Part shown: in pieces, positions 22,712 through 29,521 of the stretch | How the letters are laid out: each line of letters starts with the position of its first letter | Numbering within the stretch: position 1 is the first letter of the stretch | From: Streptomyces sp. SJL17-4 | GTDB taxonomy: Bacteria; Actinomycetota; Actinomycetes; Streptomycetales; Streptomycetaceae | Assembly (NCBI RefSeq): GCF_036826855.1 | Contig: NZ_CP104578.1 | Location: forward strand, 1,674,001-1,738,000 | Reading direction: 5' to 3' | Length of the DNA: 64,000 nucleotides | The notes under the pieces: model-generated | Databases searched by the model: none | Told to the model about the DNA's origin: nothing | What the model saw: only the letters and a program-made list of their open reading frames with translations | Position numbers and translations under genes: made by a program

Positions 22712-22712
22712 C

Positions 22713-25019
22713 TCAGTGCTCCTTGACCAGTTCGGCGTACGCGCCCCGTGCGGCGAGCAGGTGCTCGTGCCGCCCGCGCTCGACGACGGTGCCCCGCTCC
22801 AGGACGACGATCTCGTCGCTGTCGCGGACGGTGCTCAGCCGGTGGGCGATGACCACGCAGGCACAGCCCCGGCGCCGCAGGTTGTCGATGACGAGACGCT
22901 CGGTCGCCGCGTCCAGGGCGCTGGTCACCTCGTCCAGGACCATGACGCTGGGACGGCGCACCAACGCCCGTGCGATCTCCAGGCGTTGGCGCTGGCCGCC
23001 GGAGAAGTTGCGGCCGTCCTGCTCGACCCGGCTGTGGATGCCGCCGGGACGGCGCGCGATCACCTCGTACACGGCGGCGTCCTCGAGGGCGGCCACGACG
23101 GCCTCGTCGGGGATGGACGGGTCCCACAGGGCGACGTTGTCGCGGACGGTGCCCTCGAAGAGGAAGACGTCCTGGTCGACGAAGGAGACGGAGGCGGCGA
23201 GCGCGCCGCGCGGGATGTCCTCAAGCCTCATGCCGTCGATGCGGATGGTGCCTTCCCAGGGGGCGTAGAGCCCGGAGATCAGCCGCGAGACGGTGGACTT
23301 GCCGCTGCCGGAGCCACCGACGAGCGCGACCTGCTGCCCGGGGCCGACGGCGAGCGAGAAGTCCTTCAGGAGCGGGGCGTCCAGCGGGCTGTAGCCGAAG
23401 GTGATGCCGTCGAGCGCCACATGGCCCTTGAGGCGGCGGGTCGCGGCGGGCGGCTCGCGCCGGGAGTAGAGCGGGTCGACGGGGAAGTTCTCGACGTCCT
23501 TGAGCCGGGCGACGTCGGCGGCGAAGTCCTGGATGCGGCCGGCCACGCCGTTGAGGCGGGTGATCGGGGTGGTGAAGCTGGTGATGAGTGCCTGGAAGGC
23601 GACGAGCAGCCCGACCGAGAGATGCCCCTCCACCGCGCGCAGGCCGCCGATCATCAGGATCAGCGCGCTGTTGAGCGCGGCGAGCGTGGGGGCGACGATC
23701 GCCAGCCACATGCTGGGCACGCCGAGCCGCTGCTGCACGTCGAGGGTGACGGCGTGCTGGCCGGCCCAGCGCCGGAAGAAGCCGTTCTCGCCGCCGGTGG
23801 CCTTCATCGTCTCGATGAGCTGCAGGCCGCTGTACGAGGTGTTGGTCAGCCGGGCGCTCTCGGCACGGAGCTTCTGGGTGTCGGTGGCCCGCACATGGAT
23901 CACGATCCGCATGGCCACGACGTTGAGCAGCGCGATGCCGATGCCGACGACCGTCAGCTGGGGGTCGTACGTCCAGAGCAGTACCGCGTAGAGGATCACG
24001 ACCACGGCGTCCACGCCGGCGGCGGCGAGGTCCCGTGCCAGTGTCTCGGCGACGGCGTCGTTGGACTGCAGGCGCTGGACCAGGTCGGCCGGGTTGCGCT
24101 GGGAGAAGAAGGTGACGGGGAGCCGGAGCAGATGCCGCAGGAAGCGGGCGCTGCCGAGCGTGGAGGAGATGATGCGGCCGCGCAGCAGGTTGGACTGCTG
24201 GAGGAAGGTGAGCACCGCCGTGAGCAGCAGGGCCGCCGCCATCGACGCGAAGAGCACGCCGAGGAGTGAGGTCTGCTCGCCGATCAGGAACATGTCGATG
24301 TACGTACGGCTCAGCGCGGGTATCGCGGCGCCGACCACGACGAGGAGGAGGCTGGCGAGCACGGCGGCGAGCAGGGTGCCCGAGGTGCCGCGCAGGCGGG
24401 CGGGCATCGCGCCCATGACGCCGGGCCTGCGTCCGGTGCGGCGGAAGCCCTCGCCGGGCTCGAAGGTGAGCACGACGCCGGTGAAGCTGGTGTCGAACTC
24501 GTCCATGGGCACGAAGCGCCGGCCCTTGGCCGGGTCGTTGATGTGGACGCCGCGGCGGCCGAGGCGGCGCCCGATGCCCTCGTAGACGACGTAGTGGTTG
24601 AACTCCCAGAAGAGGATGGCCGGCGGCCCCACCGCGGCGAGCGCGGCCAGGTCCATCTGCATGCCCTTGGCCTTGAGGCCGTAACCGCGGGCCGCCTTGA
24701 GGAGGTTGCTGGCGCGGGACCCGTCGCGGGAGACGCCGCAGGCGATGCGGAGCTCTTCCAGGGCGACGAACCGGCCGTAGTGACCGAGGACCATGGCGAG
24801 CGCGGCGGCGCCGCACTCCACCGCCTCCATCTGCAGCACGGTGGGGGTGCGTACGGGGCGGGGTGTACGGCCCTTCGGGACGGGCCGGCGACGCCTGGGG
24901 CTTCGGGCGGCCGGCTCGGGGCGACGGCGCCGGGTGCCGCCCTGCGGCGCGGGTCGGTGACGCCGCTGCGCGGCGGGCGGGAGCTGCGGGGTCTGGGTCG
25001 TGTCGGGCGACGCGGTCAC
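22713..25019 (-). CDS. NHLM-type peptidase-containing ABC exporter (C39 peptidase-membrane-ATPase)
   Basis: 768 residues. Processes and exports double-glycine-leader peptides. An Arg/Pro-rich N-terminal tail of about 65 residues precedes the C39 peptidase, with catalytic Cys in MEAVECGAAAL, His in FNHYVVYEG and Asp in HINDPAKG. The membrane domain follows, then the ATPase: Walker A GGSGSGKST, signature FSGGQRQRL, Walker B VMVLDEVTSALD. I chose the GTG at 25019, the last in-frame start before the peptidase; it lacks a good ribosome-binding site but overlaps a stop (GTGA) that ends a 44-codon frame starting at the adaptor's own GTGA overlap, so coupled translation is plausible. It lies downstream of the adaptor and one base upstream of the second exporter. 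Confidence 0.9.
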   Translation of the reverse strand: MTASPDTTQTPQLPPAAQRRHRPAPQGGTRRRRPEPAARSPRRRRPVPKGRTPRPVRTPTVLQMEAVECGAAALAMVLGHYGRFVALEELRIACGVSRDGSRASNLLKAARGYGLKAKGMQMDLAALAAVGPPAILFWEFNHYVVYEGIGRRLGRRGVHINDPAKGRRFVPMDEFDTSFTGVVLTFEPGEGFRRTGRRPGVMGAMPARLRGTSGTLLAAVLASLLLVVVGAAIPALSRTYIDMFLIGEQTSLLGVLFASMAAALLLTAVLTFLQQSNLLRGRIISSTLGSARFLRHLLRLPVTFFSQRNPADLVQRLQSNDAVAETLARDLAAAGVDAVVVILYAVLLWTYDPQLTVVGIGIALLNVVAMRIVIHVRATDTQKLRAESARLTNTSYSGLQLIETMKATGGENGFFRRWAGQHAVTLDVQQRLGVPSMWLAIVAPTLAALNSALILMIGGLRAVEGHLSVGLLVAFQALITSFTTPITRLNGVAGRIQDFAADVARLKDVENFPVDPLYSRREPPAATRRLKGHVALDGITFGYSPLDAPLLKDFSLAVGPGQQVALVGGSGSGKSTVSRLISGLYAPWEGTIRIDGMRLEDIPRGALAASVSFVDQDVFLFEGTVRDNVALWDPSIPDEAVVAALEDAAVYEVIARRPGGIHSRVEQDGRNFSGGQRQRLEIARALVRRPSVMVLDEVTSALDAATERLVIDNLRRRGCACVVIAHRLSTVRDSDEIVVLERGTVVERGRHEHLLAARGAYAELVKEH

Positions 25020-25150
25020 GGGAGCGGCCAATCGGGCTGGGGGGTCGTGGCGGGCGACGCGGTCACGGAAGCGCTCCGTCGGGCCGGCGTGTCGGGCGAC
25101 GCGGTCACGGAAGCGGCCCGCCGGGCCGGCGTGTCGGGCGACGCGGTCAC
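25016..25150 (-). repeat. Tandem 42-bp repeat at the adaptor/exporter junction, each unit with a GTGA
   Basis: On the minus strand the motif GTGACCGCGTCGCCCG (one unit has a one-base variant soon after) begins at 25150, 25108, 25066 and 25019. The spacings are 42, 42 and 47 bases. The first GTGA is the stop of the HlyD gene and the last is the chosen start of the exporter. The 42-base units keep one frame, encoding VTASPDTPARR(A/S)AS; the 47-base unit shifts it. Confidence 0.85.
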
Positions 25151-25953
25151 GGGAGCAGCCAGTCGACGGGGCGCTGCGCGGTGAGGTGGACGGTTCCGGT
25201 GACGGGGGTCGTGGAGTCGACGGCGTACGGGGGGCCGTCGGCCGAGGACCACCGGTAGCCGGACGGGGTCGTGGCCGAGCGCTCCAGCTGGACGAGCACC
25301 GCGACGGGGTTGCCGTGCCGGGCGAACTGCTCGGCGAGCCTGCTGTCGCCGAGGAAGCCGCTGATCTGCGCCGGTGTCTGGGGGGCGCGGCCGACCGCCT
25401 TGACCCGCCCGCGGAGCACCCCGAACCGCTGCTGGGGTGCGGACGGGACACCCAGGTCGACCTGGGCGCCGACGGGGATCGTCGCGCCGCTGCCGCCGGG
25501 CACGTAGAGCATGGCCACCAGCGGGTCGTCCGGGTTCTTCACGCGTTCCACGGTCGCCACGTCGGCGCCGGTGGTGACGACGAGACCGGTCTTGGCGAGG
25601 AGGGTCGTCACCCGTCCTCCGTCGACCGCGCGAACGTCCCGGTCGCCCTGCGGCGTCCGGACCGTGAGCAGGGGTGCGCCCGGGGACACCGACTGCCCTT
25701 CCTCGGCATGGACGGCGGTGACCTGCCCCGCGTACGGGCTCTGGAGGAGGTAACTGCCTTCGGCCCGGGTGAGAATGCCGGGTGCGCTCAGCTTCGAGGA
25801 CACGGATCCGGTGAATGCCCAGAAGGTCGCGGCGGCCATCACGACGACGGTGACGGCGAGCACGAGCCGGCCCTGCGGACGCGCGAACCGTACCGGCAGG
25901 TCGAGTTCTTCGGGCGATTGCAGCTTGGAAAGCGCCTTCTGACGGAACTGCAC
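25147..25953 (-). CDS. HlyD-family membrane-fusion (adaptor) protein of the NHLM export system
   Basis: 268 residues. One N-terminal membrane segment (LVLAVTVVVMAAATFWAFTG) is followed by a lipoyl-like barrel half (GSYLLQSPYAGQVTAVHAEEGQSV) and beta-rich domain, the layout of HlyD-type secretion adaptors, anchored in the membrane and facing outside. The start is the GTG at 25953, giving MQFRQKALSKLQSPEELDLP, the usual beginning of NHLM adaptors; GAAGGA is seven bases upstream. An ATG at 25974 has no spaced ribosome-binding site. It is the second gene of the leftward operon, 130 bases after the precursor, and its stop overlaps the first GTGA of the tandem repeat. Confidence 0.88.
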   Translation of the reverse strand: MQFRQKALSKLQSPEELDLPVRFARPQGRLVLAVTVVVMAAATFWAFTGSVSSKLSAPGILTRAEGSYLLQSPYAGQVTAVHAEEGQSVSPGAPLLTVRTPQGDRDVRAVDGGRVTTLLAKTGLVVTTGADVATVERVKNPDDPLVAMLYVPGGSGATIPVGAQVDLGVPSAPQQRFGVLRGRVKAVGRAPQTPAQISGFLGDSRLAEQFARHGNPVAVLVQLERSATTPSGYRWSSADGPPYAVDSTTPVTGTVHLTAQRPVDWLLP

Positions 25954-26083
25954 GGGCTCATCCTTCGACTGCATTCTTTACGGGGCTGCCGAATTGACCG
26001 GCAGAAGCTCGCCCGCCATGGGCGGGAAGGGCAGCCGTGAACCCCGGAACGGGAATGCGTTCCGGGGTTCACGGATATACCGC

Positions 26084-26302
26084 TCAGAGACCGGCGACAC
26101 CGACGTTGACACCGGCGAGGCCCGTGACGACGCCCGGCAGGGTCTGCACGCCCTGGACGGTCTGCAGCGAGGTCACGGTGCCGAGGACGGTGCTGACGTC
26201 GCCGACCACGGCACCGGCGAGGCCACCGGAGATGGCGAGGCCGCCGGAGACGGCGTCCAGCTCGGCGTCGGCGATCTCACGGGTCTCGATGTCGTTACGC
26301 AT
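26084..26302 (-). CDS. Double-glycine-leader precursor peptide (candidate bacteriocin)
   Basis: 72 residues. Leader of about 21 residues, MRNDIETREIADAELDAVSGG, ends in the ELDAVSGG signature recognised by C39 peptidases; a second SGG lies five residues later (SGG-LAI-SGG-LAG). The core is about 50 residues of Gly, Val, Leu and Thr, with GxxxG-like spacing, no Cys, no Lys or Arg, and one Asp. ATG at 26302 is preceded by GAAGGG nine bases upstream. It is the first gene of the export operon, with the adaptor next. No lanthionine, cyclodehydratase or radical-SAM enzyme is nearby, so the core is probably unmodified and membrane-active. An uncharged hydrophobic peptide could also be a structural or signalling peptide. 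Family assignment by leader and context only. Confidence 0.8.
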   Translation of the reverse strand: MRNDIETREIADAELDAVSGGLAISGGLAGAVVGDVSTVLGTVTSLQTVQGVQTLPGVVTGLAGVNVGVAGL

Positions 26303-26735
26303 GTGTGCGCACCCTTCAATTCGTGTGAATGTTTTTACCCCGGCCGGAATCAAGCCGTTCCGACGGCGGCCGCGATGTGCAGATATAAGCACGCGAACGG
26401 GTTGCCCGGCCAACCGAGTTGACGTGCTGCGGCACACGAATTCATCACCGAATCGAGCGGCGTTTCGATCCATTTGACAGATCGCCAGGAGATCGTCACA
26501 GGTTCTCCGCAGGATCGAGTAACAGAAATCGACCCTCCGCCGCGCCGACGGAACGCAAGGGGACATAGACCCCTCAAACGACGGGAGCGCGGCCGTCGCG
26601 TCGAGGAGTGACGCAAGGGGAAGGGCTCCCTCCTCTTGCACGATGTGAAGATTCGCCGGAGCGACGCTCGGTGAGGAGGTCGACACACCGGGTGCCGACC
26701 GAGCTCCGAGCGCCGTGCCGGCGAAGGGACCCCGG
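26303..26735 (-). promoter_or_regulatory. 433-base gap: probable promoter of the peptide-export operon
   Basis: No gene is supported here. The stretch is less GC-rich than its neighbours. On the minus strand a TTATAT (26388-26383) lies 81 bases upstream of the precursor start and could be a -10 element; no good -35 was found at normal spacing. An inverted repeat GGTTG-N6-CAACC (26400-26415) lies just upstream of it and could be an operator. The MFS stop is only 433 bases away and no terminator hairpin was recognised. Confidence 0.35.
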
Positions 26736-28232
26736 CTAGGACACCGACGCCTTCTCGGGAGCGGCGGCAGTGGCGACCGACGGCGTCCCCGCAGCCGGGC
26801 GAGCCGTCGCGCGCCCCCGCAGACCGAGCCCCGCGACCACCCCGACCAGGGCGAACGCCGTGGCGCCGATCCAGAAGGTGAGGGTGAAGCCGGACTCCGC
26901 CGGCAGCGGCGGGACCCCGGCCGGGAGGTGCTCGATGGTCTGCGAGGCGAGGATCGTGGTGACGACCGCGCTGCCGATCGCGCTGCCCGTGGAGCGGGAG
27001 ATGGAGTTGATGCCGTTCGCGATACCGCTCTGGTGGTGCGGGACGCTCGCCATGATGACGGCCGGCATGGCCGCGTAACCGAAGCTGACGGCCGCGCCGA
27101 CGACGATCCCCGCCCCGATCACCGACGCCGTGTGGCCGTGGCCGAGGGCGAGCCAGGCGAAGCCGACGGCGCCGAGGCCCGCGGCCAGGGCGAGGGCCGT
27201 GCGCGGCCCGCGGTGGCGGACCAGCCGGCCGCCGATCGGGGAGGCGAGCAGCGAGACGATCGCGCCGGGCAGCAGGAACTGCACGGAGGCACGCAGGATG
27301 GACGCGTCGAAGCCGTAGCCGGTGAGGGCCTCGGGCATCTGGACGAGGTAGGAGACGCCCAGGAAGTTCGCGAACATGCCGAAGCCGACGAGGATGCCGG
27401 CCAGATTGGCCATGAGGACCGGGCGGTGGACGAACATCTTCATGTCGACGAGCGGTTCGCGGACCTTCCGCTCCACGAGGACCCAGACGACCGCCATGAC
27501 GACCGCGCCGGCGAAGCTGCCGAGCGTCCGGGTCGAGGCCCAGCCCCACTCGTGGCCCTGCGAGATGGGCAGCAGGAGCAGCAGCAGCGTGGCGCCGAGG
27601 GTCAGCGCGCCGAGGAAGTCGGTGCGGCCGCCCGTCTTGTGGCGGGTCGCGGGGACGAGGAACACGACCGCGAGGAGGGCGAGCACCGCGAAGCCGGTCG
27701 CCATCCAGAAGGCGCTGCGGTAGTCGGCGTCGGAGCCGGAGGTGAGCAGGCCGGTCGCGACGAGCGCGAGGCCGCTGCCGAAGGCGAGGGTGCCGCTGAC
27801 CAGCGACATGGCGCCGGGCAGCTTCTGCGGCCTGACCTCCTCGCGCAGGACGGAGAGGGCCAGCGGGAAGATCGCGGTGGCGGCGCCCTGGAGGACGCGG
27901 CCGAGGATCAGCAGGGGCAGCGAGGTCGCGAGGGCGGCGACGACGGAGCCGACGACCATGACACCGAGGACGGCGACGAGGGTGGGCTTCTTGCCGTGCT
28001 GGTCGCCGAAGCGGCCGAGCAGCGGGGTGAAGACGGCGGCGGAGAGGAGCGTGGCGGTGGTCACCCAGCTCACGTCGGCGGTCGAGGTGCCGAGGTCGGC
28101 GCGGATGAGGCCGAGGATCGGGACCGGCAGGGTCTGCATCATCGAGACGACCATGGCGGCGAGGCTCAGGGCGAAGACGACGACCGTCTCGCGCCGGGGA
28201 TCGGCGACGGGCGGTGCGGGGGCGTGACTCAT
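26736..28232 (-). CDS. MFS drug exporter, DHA2 family (14 TM)
   Basis: 498 residues with about 14 hydrophobic segments. The motif GRFGDQHGKKPTLV matches the conserved loop 2-3 of major facilitator exporters, and LPVPILGLIRADL ... VSWVTTATLLSAAVFTPLLG is typical of proton-driven DHA2 multidrug exporters in the cytoplasmic membrane. It is divergent from a MarR regulator, with three matching operator-like palindromes between the genes. This arrangement indicates an exporter repressed by the adjacent MarR protein and induced by a small molecule. The substrate is unknown. Confidence 0.92.
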   Translation of the reverse strand: MSHAPAPPVADPRRETVVVFALSLAAMVVSMMQTLPVPILGLIRADLGTSTADVSWVTTATLLSAAVFTPLLGRFGDQHGKKPTLVAVLGVMVVGSVVAALATSLPLLILGRVLQGAATAIFPLALSVLREEVRPQKLPGAMSLVSGTLAFGSGLALVATGLLTSGSDADYRSAFWMATGFAVLALLAVVFLVPATRHKTGGRTDFLGALTLGATLLLLLLPISQGHEWGWASTRTLGSFAGAVVMAVVWVLVERKVREPLVDMKMFVHRPVLMANLAGILVGFGMFANFLGVSYLVQMPEALTGYGFDASILRASVQFLLPGAIVSLLASPIGGRLVRHRGPRTALALAAGLGAVGFAWLALGHGHTASVIGAGIVVGAAVSFGYAAMPAVIMASVPHHQSGIANGINSISRSTGSAIGSAVVTTILASQTIEHLPAGVPPLPAESGFTLTFWIGATAFALVGVVAGLGLRGRATARPAAGTPSVATAAAPEKASVS

Positions 28233-28280
28233 GGCGGGGAGGGCCTCTTCCGGTGACGCGGGAGCTTCAGATCATCGATG

Positions 28281-28295
28281 CTTGATGTCATCAAG
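28281..28295. promoter_or_regulatory. MarR operator candidate 1
   Basis: CTTGATGTCATCAAG, a perfect palindrome of the form TTGA-N5-TCAA, 49 bases upstream of the MFS start. It shares its core with two more sites in the same gap (centres 28288, 28329 and 28350). Confidence 0.7.
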
Positions 28296-28319
28296 TACTT
28301 CGCCGACGGTAGACCCGGA

Positions 28320-28338
28320 TACTTGAGGTGGTCAAGTA
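28320..28338. promoter_or_regulatory. MarR operator candidate 2
   Basis: TACTTGAGGTGGTCAAGTA, a perfect 7-5-7 inverted repeat. It overlaps the -35 of the predicted marR promoter. Confidence 0.75.
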
Positions 28339-28351
28339 AACAATTGATAAT
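28323..28351 (+). promoter_or_regulatory. Predicted marR promoter
   Basis: TTGAGG (28323-28328), 17-base spacer, GATAAT (28346-28351), about 28 bases before the ATG. Both hexamers lie inside operator palindromes, which predicts autorepression. Confidence 0.55.
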
Positions 28352-28356
28352 GTCAA
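28344..28356. promoter_or_regulatory. MarR operator candidate 3
   Basis: TTGATAATGTCAA, the same TTGA-N5-TCAA core, overlapping the predicted -10 (GATAAT) of the marR promoter. Binding there would block the repressor's own transcription. Confidence 0.65.
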
Positions 28357-28378
28357 GTGTTCTGGGTAGGCTCGACCC

Positions 28379-28819
28379 ATGAGCGAGACGACCTCCCGCA
28401 CCCCCACCAAGCTCCAGCTCATGGAGCTGCTCGCCGCCATCGGCACGGCCCAGTGGCGCGACTTCGCGGCCGCCGCGGCCCACCACGGTCTGACCTCCAC
28501 CCAGGCGAAGGTCCTCGCTCAGCTCGACGGCCCGCTGCCGATGCGCGCCCTGGCCACCCTGCTCGTGTGCGACGCGTCCAACGTCACCGGCATCATCGAC
28601 CGCCTGGAGGCCCGCTCCCTGGTCCGCCGCGAGCCCGACCCCTCCGACCGCCGCGTCAAGAACGTCGTGGCGACCGACGAGGGCCGGGACATCATCCGCC
28701 GGGTCCGCGAGGAGATGCAGGCCACGAGCGGCGCCCTCGACACCCTCGACGCGGACGAGAGCACGACCCTCTACGCCCTGCTGGCGCGGCTGCGCCCGGG
28801 CATGGAGAAGAGCCCCTGA
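28379..28819 (+). CDS. MarR-family transcriptional regulator
   Basis: 146 residues. The central winged helix (LTSTQAKVLAQLDGPLPMRALATLLVCDASNVTGIIDRLEARSLVRREPDPSDRR) carries the usual MarR recognition helix and the D-x-R wing motif. Dimeric ligand-responsive repressor of the cytoplasm. Divergent from the MFS exporter; three TTGA-N5-TCAA palindromes in the gap fit it as repressor of both genes. Its stop codon lies inside a terminator stem. The inducing ligand cannot be inferred. Confidence 0.93.
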   Translation: MSETTSRTPTKLQLMELLAAIGTAQWRDFAAAAAHHGLTSTQAKVLAQLDGPLPMRALATLLVCDASNVTGIIDRLEARSLVRREPDPSDRRVKNVVATDEGRDIIRRVREEMQATSGALDTLDADESTTLYALLARLRPGMEKSP

Positions 28820-28840
28820 CCCGACAGGTCAGGGGCTCTT
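28808..28840 (+). terminator. Terminator overlapping the marR stop codon
   Basis: A perfect 14-bp stem (AAGAGCCCCTGACC with GGTCAGGGGCTCTT) and five-base loop CGACA. The stop codon TGA (28817-28819) is part of the stem, and the 3' arm ends in CTCTTCG. Its 3' arm is also the first unit of the tandem repeat that follows. Confidence 0.8.
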
Positions 28841-28964
28841 CGTCGGGACCGACAGGTCATGGCTCGTCGTCGAGACCGGCAGGGTCAGGGACTCGTCGTC
28901 GAGACCGGCAGGGTCAGGGACTCGTCGTCGAGACCGGCAGGGTCAGGGACTCGTCGTCGAGACC
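28823..28964. repeat. Five-unit minisatellite (27-29 bp) running into a gene end
   Basis: Units at 28823-28850, 28851-28877, 28878-28906, 28907-28935 and 28936-28964. The last three are identical 29-mers beginning GGCAGGGTCAGGGACTCG and ending CGTCGAGACC; the first two are diverged. The stop codon (28943-28945, minus strand) of the leftward membrane-protein gene lies in the last unit. Confidence 0.85.
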
Positions 28965-29521
28965 GCGTACACCCGGGGGAACGCCGGCTCGGTGAGGTCG
29001 ACGGTCAGGTCGGTCACCGGGCGCGGTTCCTCGCGCTTCACCGTCGTACCGGACCAGTTCATGCCCTCGACGAAGCTCCAGCCCGCGATGTCCGCGTCGC
29101 GGTCGCCGACCGTGATCCGGCCCGGGGTGAGTGCCGCGCGGCTCGTGCCGGACTCGGCGAGGAAGCCGTCCAGGCCGGCGGCGGTCGTCGTGAACTGCAC
29201 GTACAGCCGGCTGGTCTTCCAGTTGCTGGTCTCGTAGTACGCGACCCCCCACGACCCGGCGGGGATCGGGACCTCGTAGATCCGCCGCTTCATCAGCGAG
29301 GGCCAGTTGTCCTGGAGTCCCGCCGCGGAGGACTCGCGCTCCTTGTCACGGCCGCTGTCGCGGCTCTGGCCCGCGGAGATGACGAGATAGCCGGCCGGGA
29401 TGCCGACCAGCAGGACGATGATGACGGCGGTCAGCCAGCGGCGGCGGATCATGTGCCGGTGGTCCTCGGGGAGCTTGCCCCCGGGGGCGCGCGGCGGGGT
29501 GGACTGGTGGGGCAGGGTCAT
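28943..29521 (-). CDS. Membrane-anchored protein of unknown function
   Basis: 192 residues. A short cytoplasmic N-terminus, one membrane helix (WLTAVIIVLLVGIPAGYLVISAG) and an outside domain of about 140 residues that I do not recognise; it contains NWPSLMKRRIYEVPIPAGSWG-type strand-rich sequence and no cysteine. The ATG overlaps the stop of the ROK kinase gene (ATGA), so it is read at the end of that operon. The last few codons (VSTTSP and stop) come from a tandem repeat unit, so the C-terminus may vary between strains. Function unknown; the context suggests a sugar-locus accessory or a passenger. Confidence 0.75.
   Translation of the reverse strand: MTLPHQSTPPRAPGGKLPEDHRHMIRRRWLTAVIIVLLVGIPAGYLVISAGQSRDSGRDKERESSAAGLQDNWPSLMKRRIYEVPIPAGSWGVAYYETSNWKTSRLYVQFTTTAAGLDGFLAESGTSRAALTPGRITVGDRDADIAGWSFVEGMNWSGTTVKREEPRPVTDLTVDLTEPAFPRVYAVSTTSP

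Noticed and set aside
25016..25150. An independent 44-codon gene between the adaptor and exporter
   Set aside because: Its sequence is three copies of a 14-residue repeat with no conserved-looking features. It is better seen as repeat expansion of the stop/start junction, possibly translated for coupling.
26084..26302. Lanthipeptide or thiopeptide precursor
   Set aside because: The core has no Cys, and no LanM/LanB, cyclodehydratase or radical-SAM gene is nearby.
26084..26686. A longer 200-codon version of the precursor gene
   Set aside because: The extension upstream of 26302 has no peptide-like features, while the ATG at 26302 has a good ribosome-binding site and starts a standard double-glycine leader.
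28823..28964. CRISPR-like direct repeats
   Set aside because: The units are contiguous with no spacers and derive from a terminator arm. No cas gene is present.
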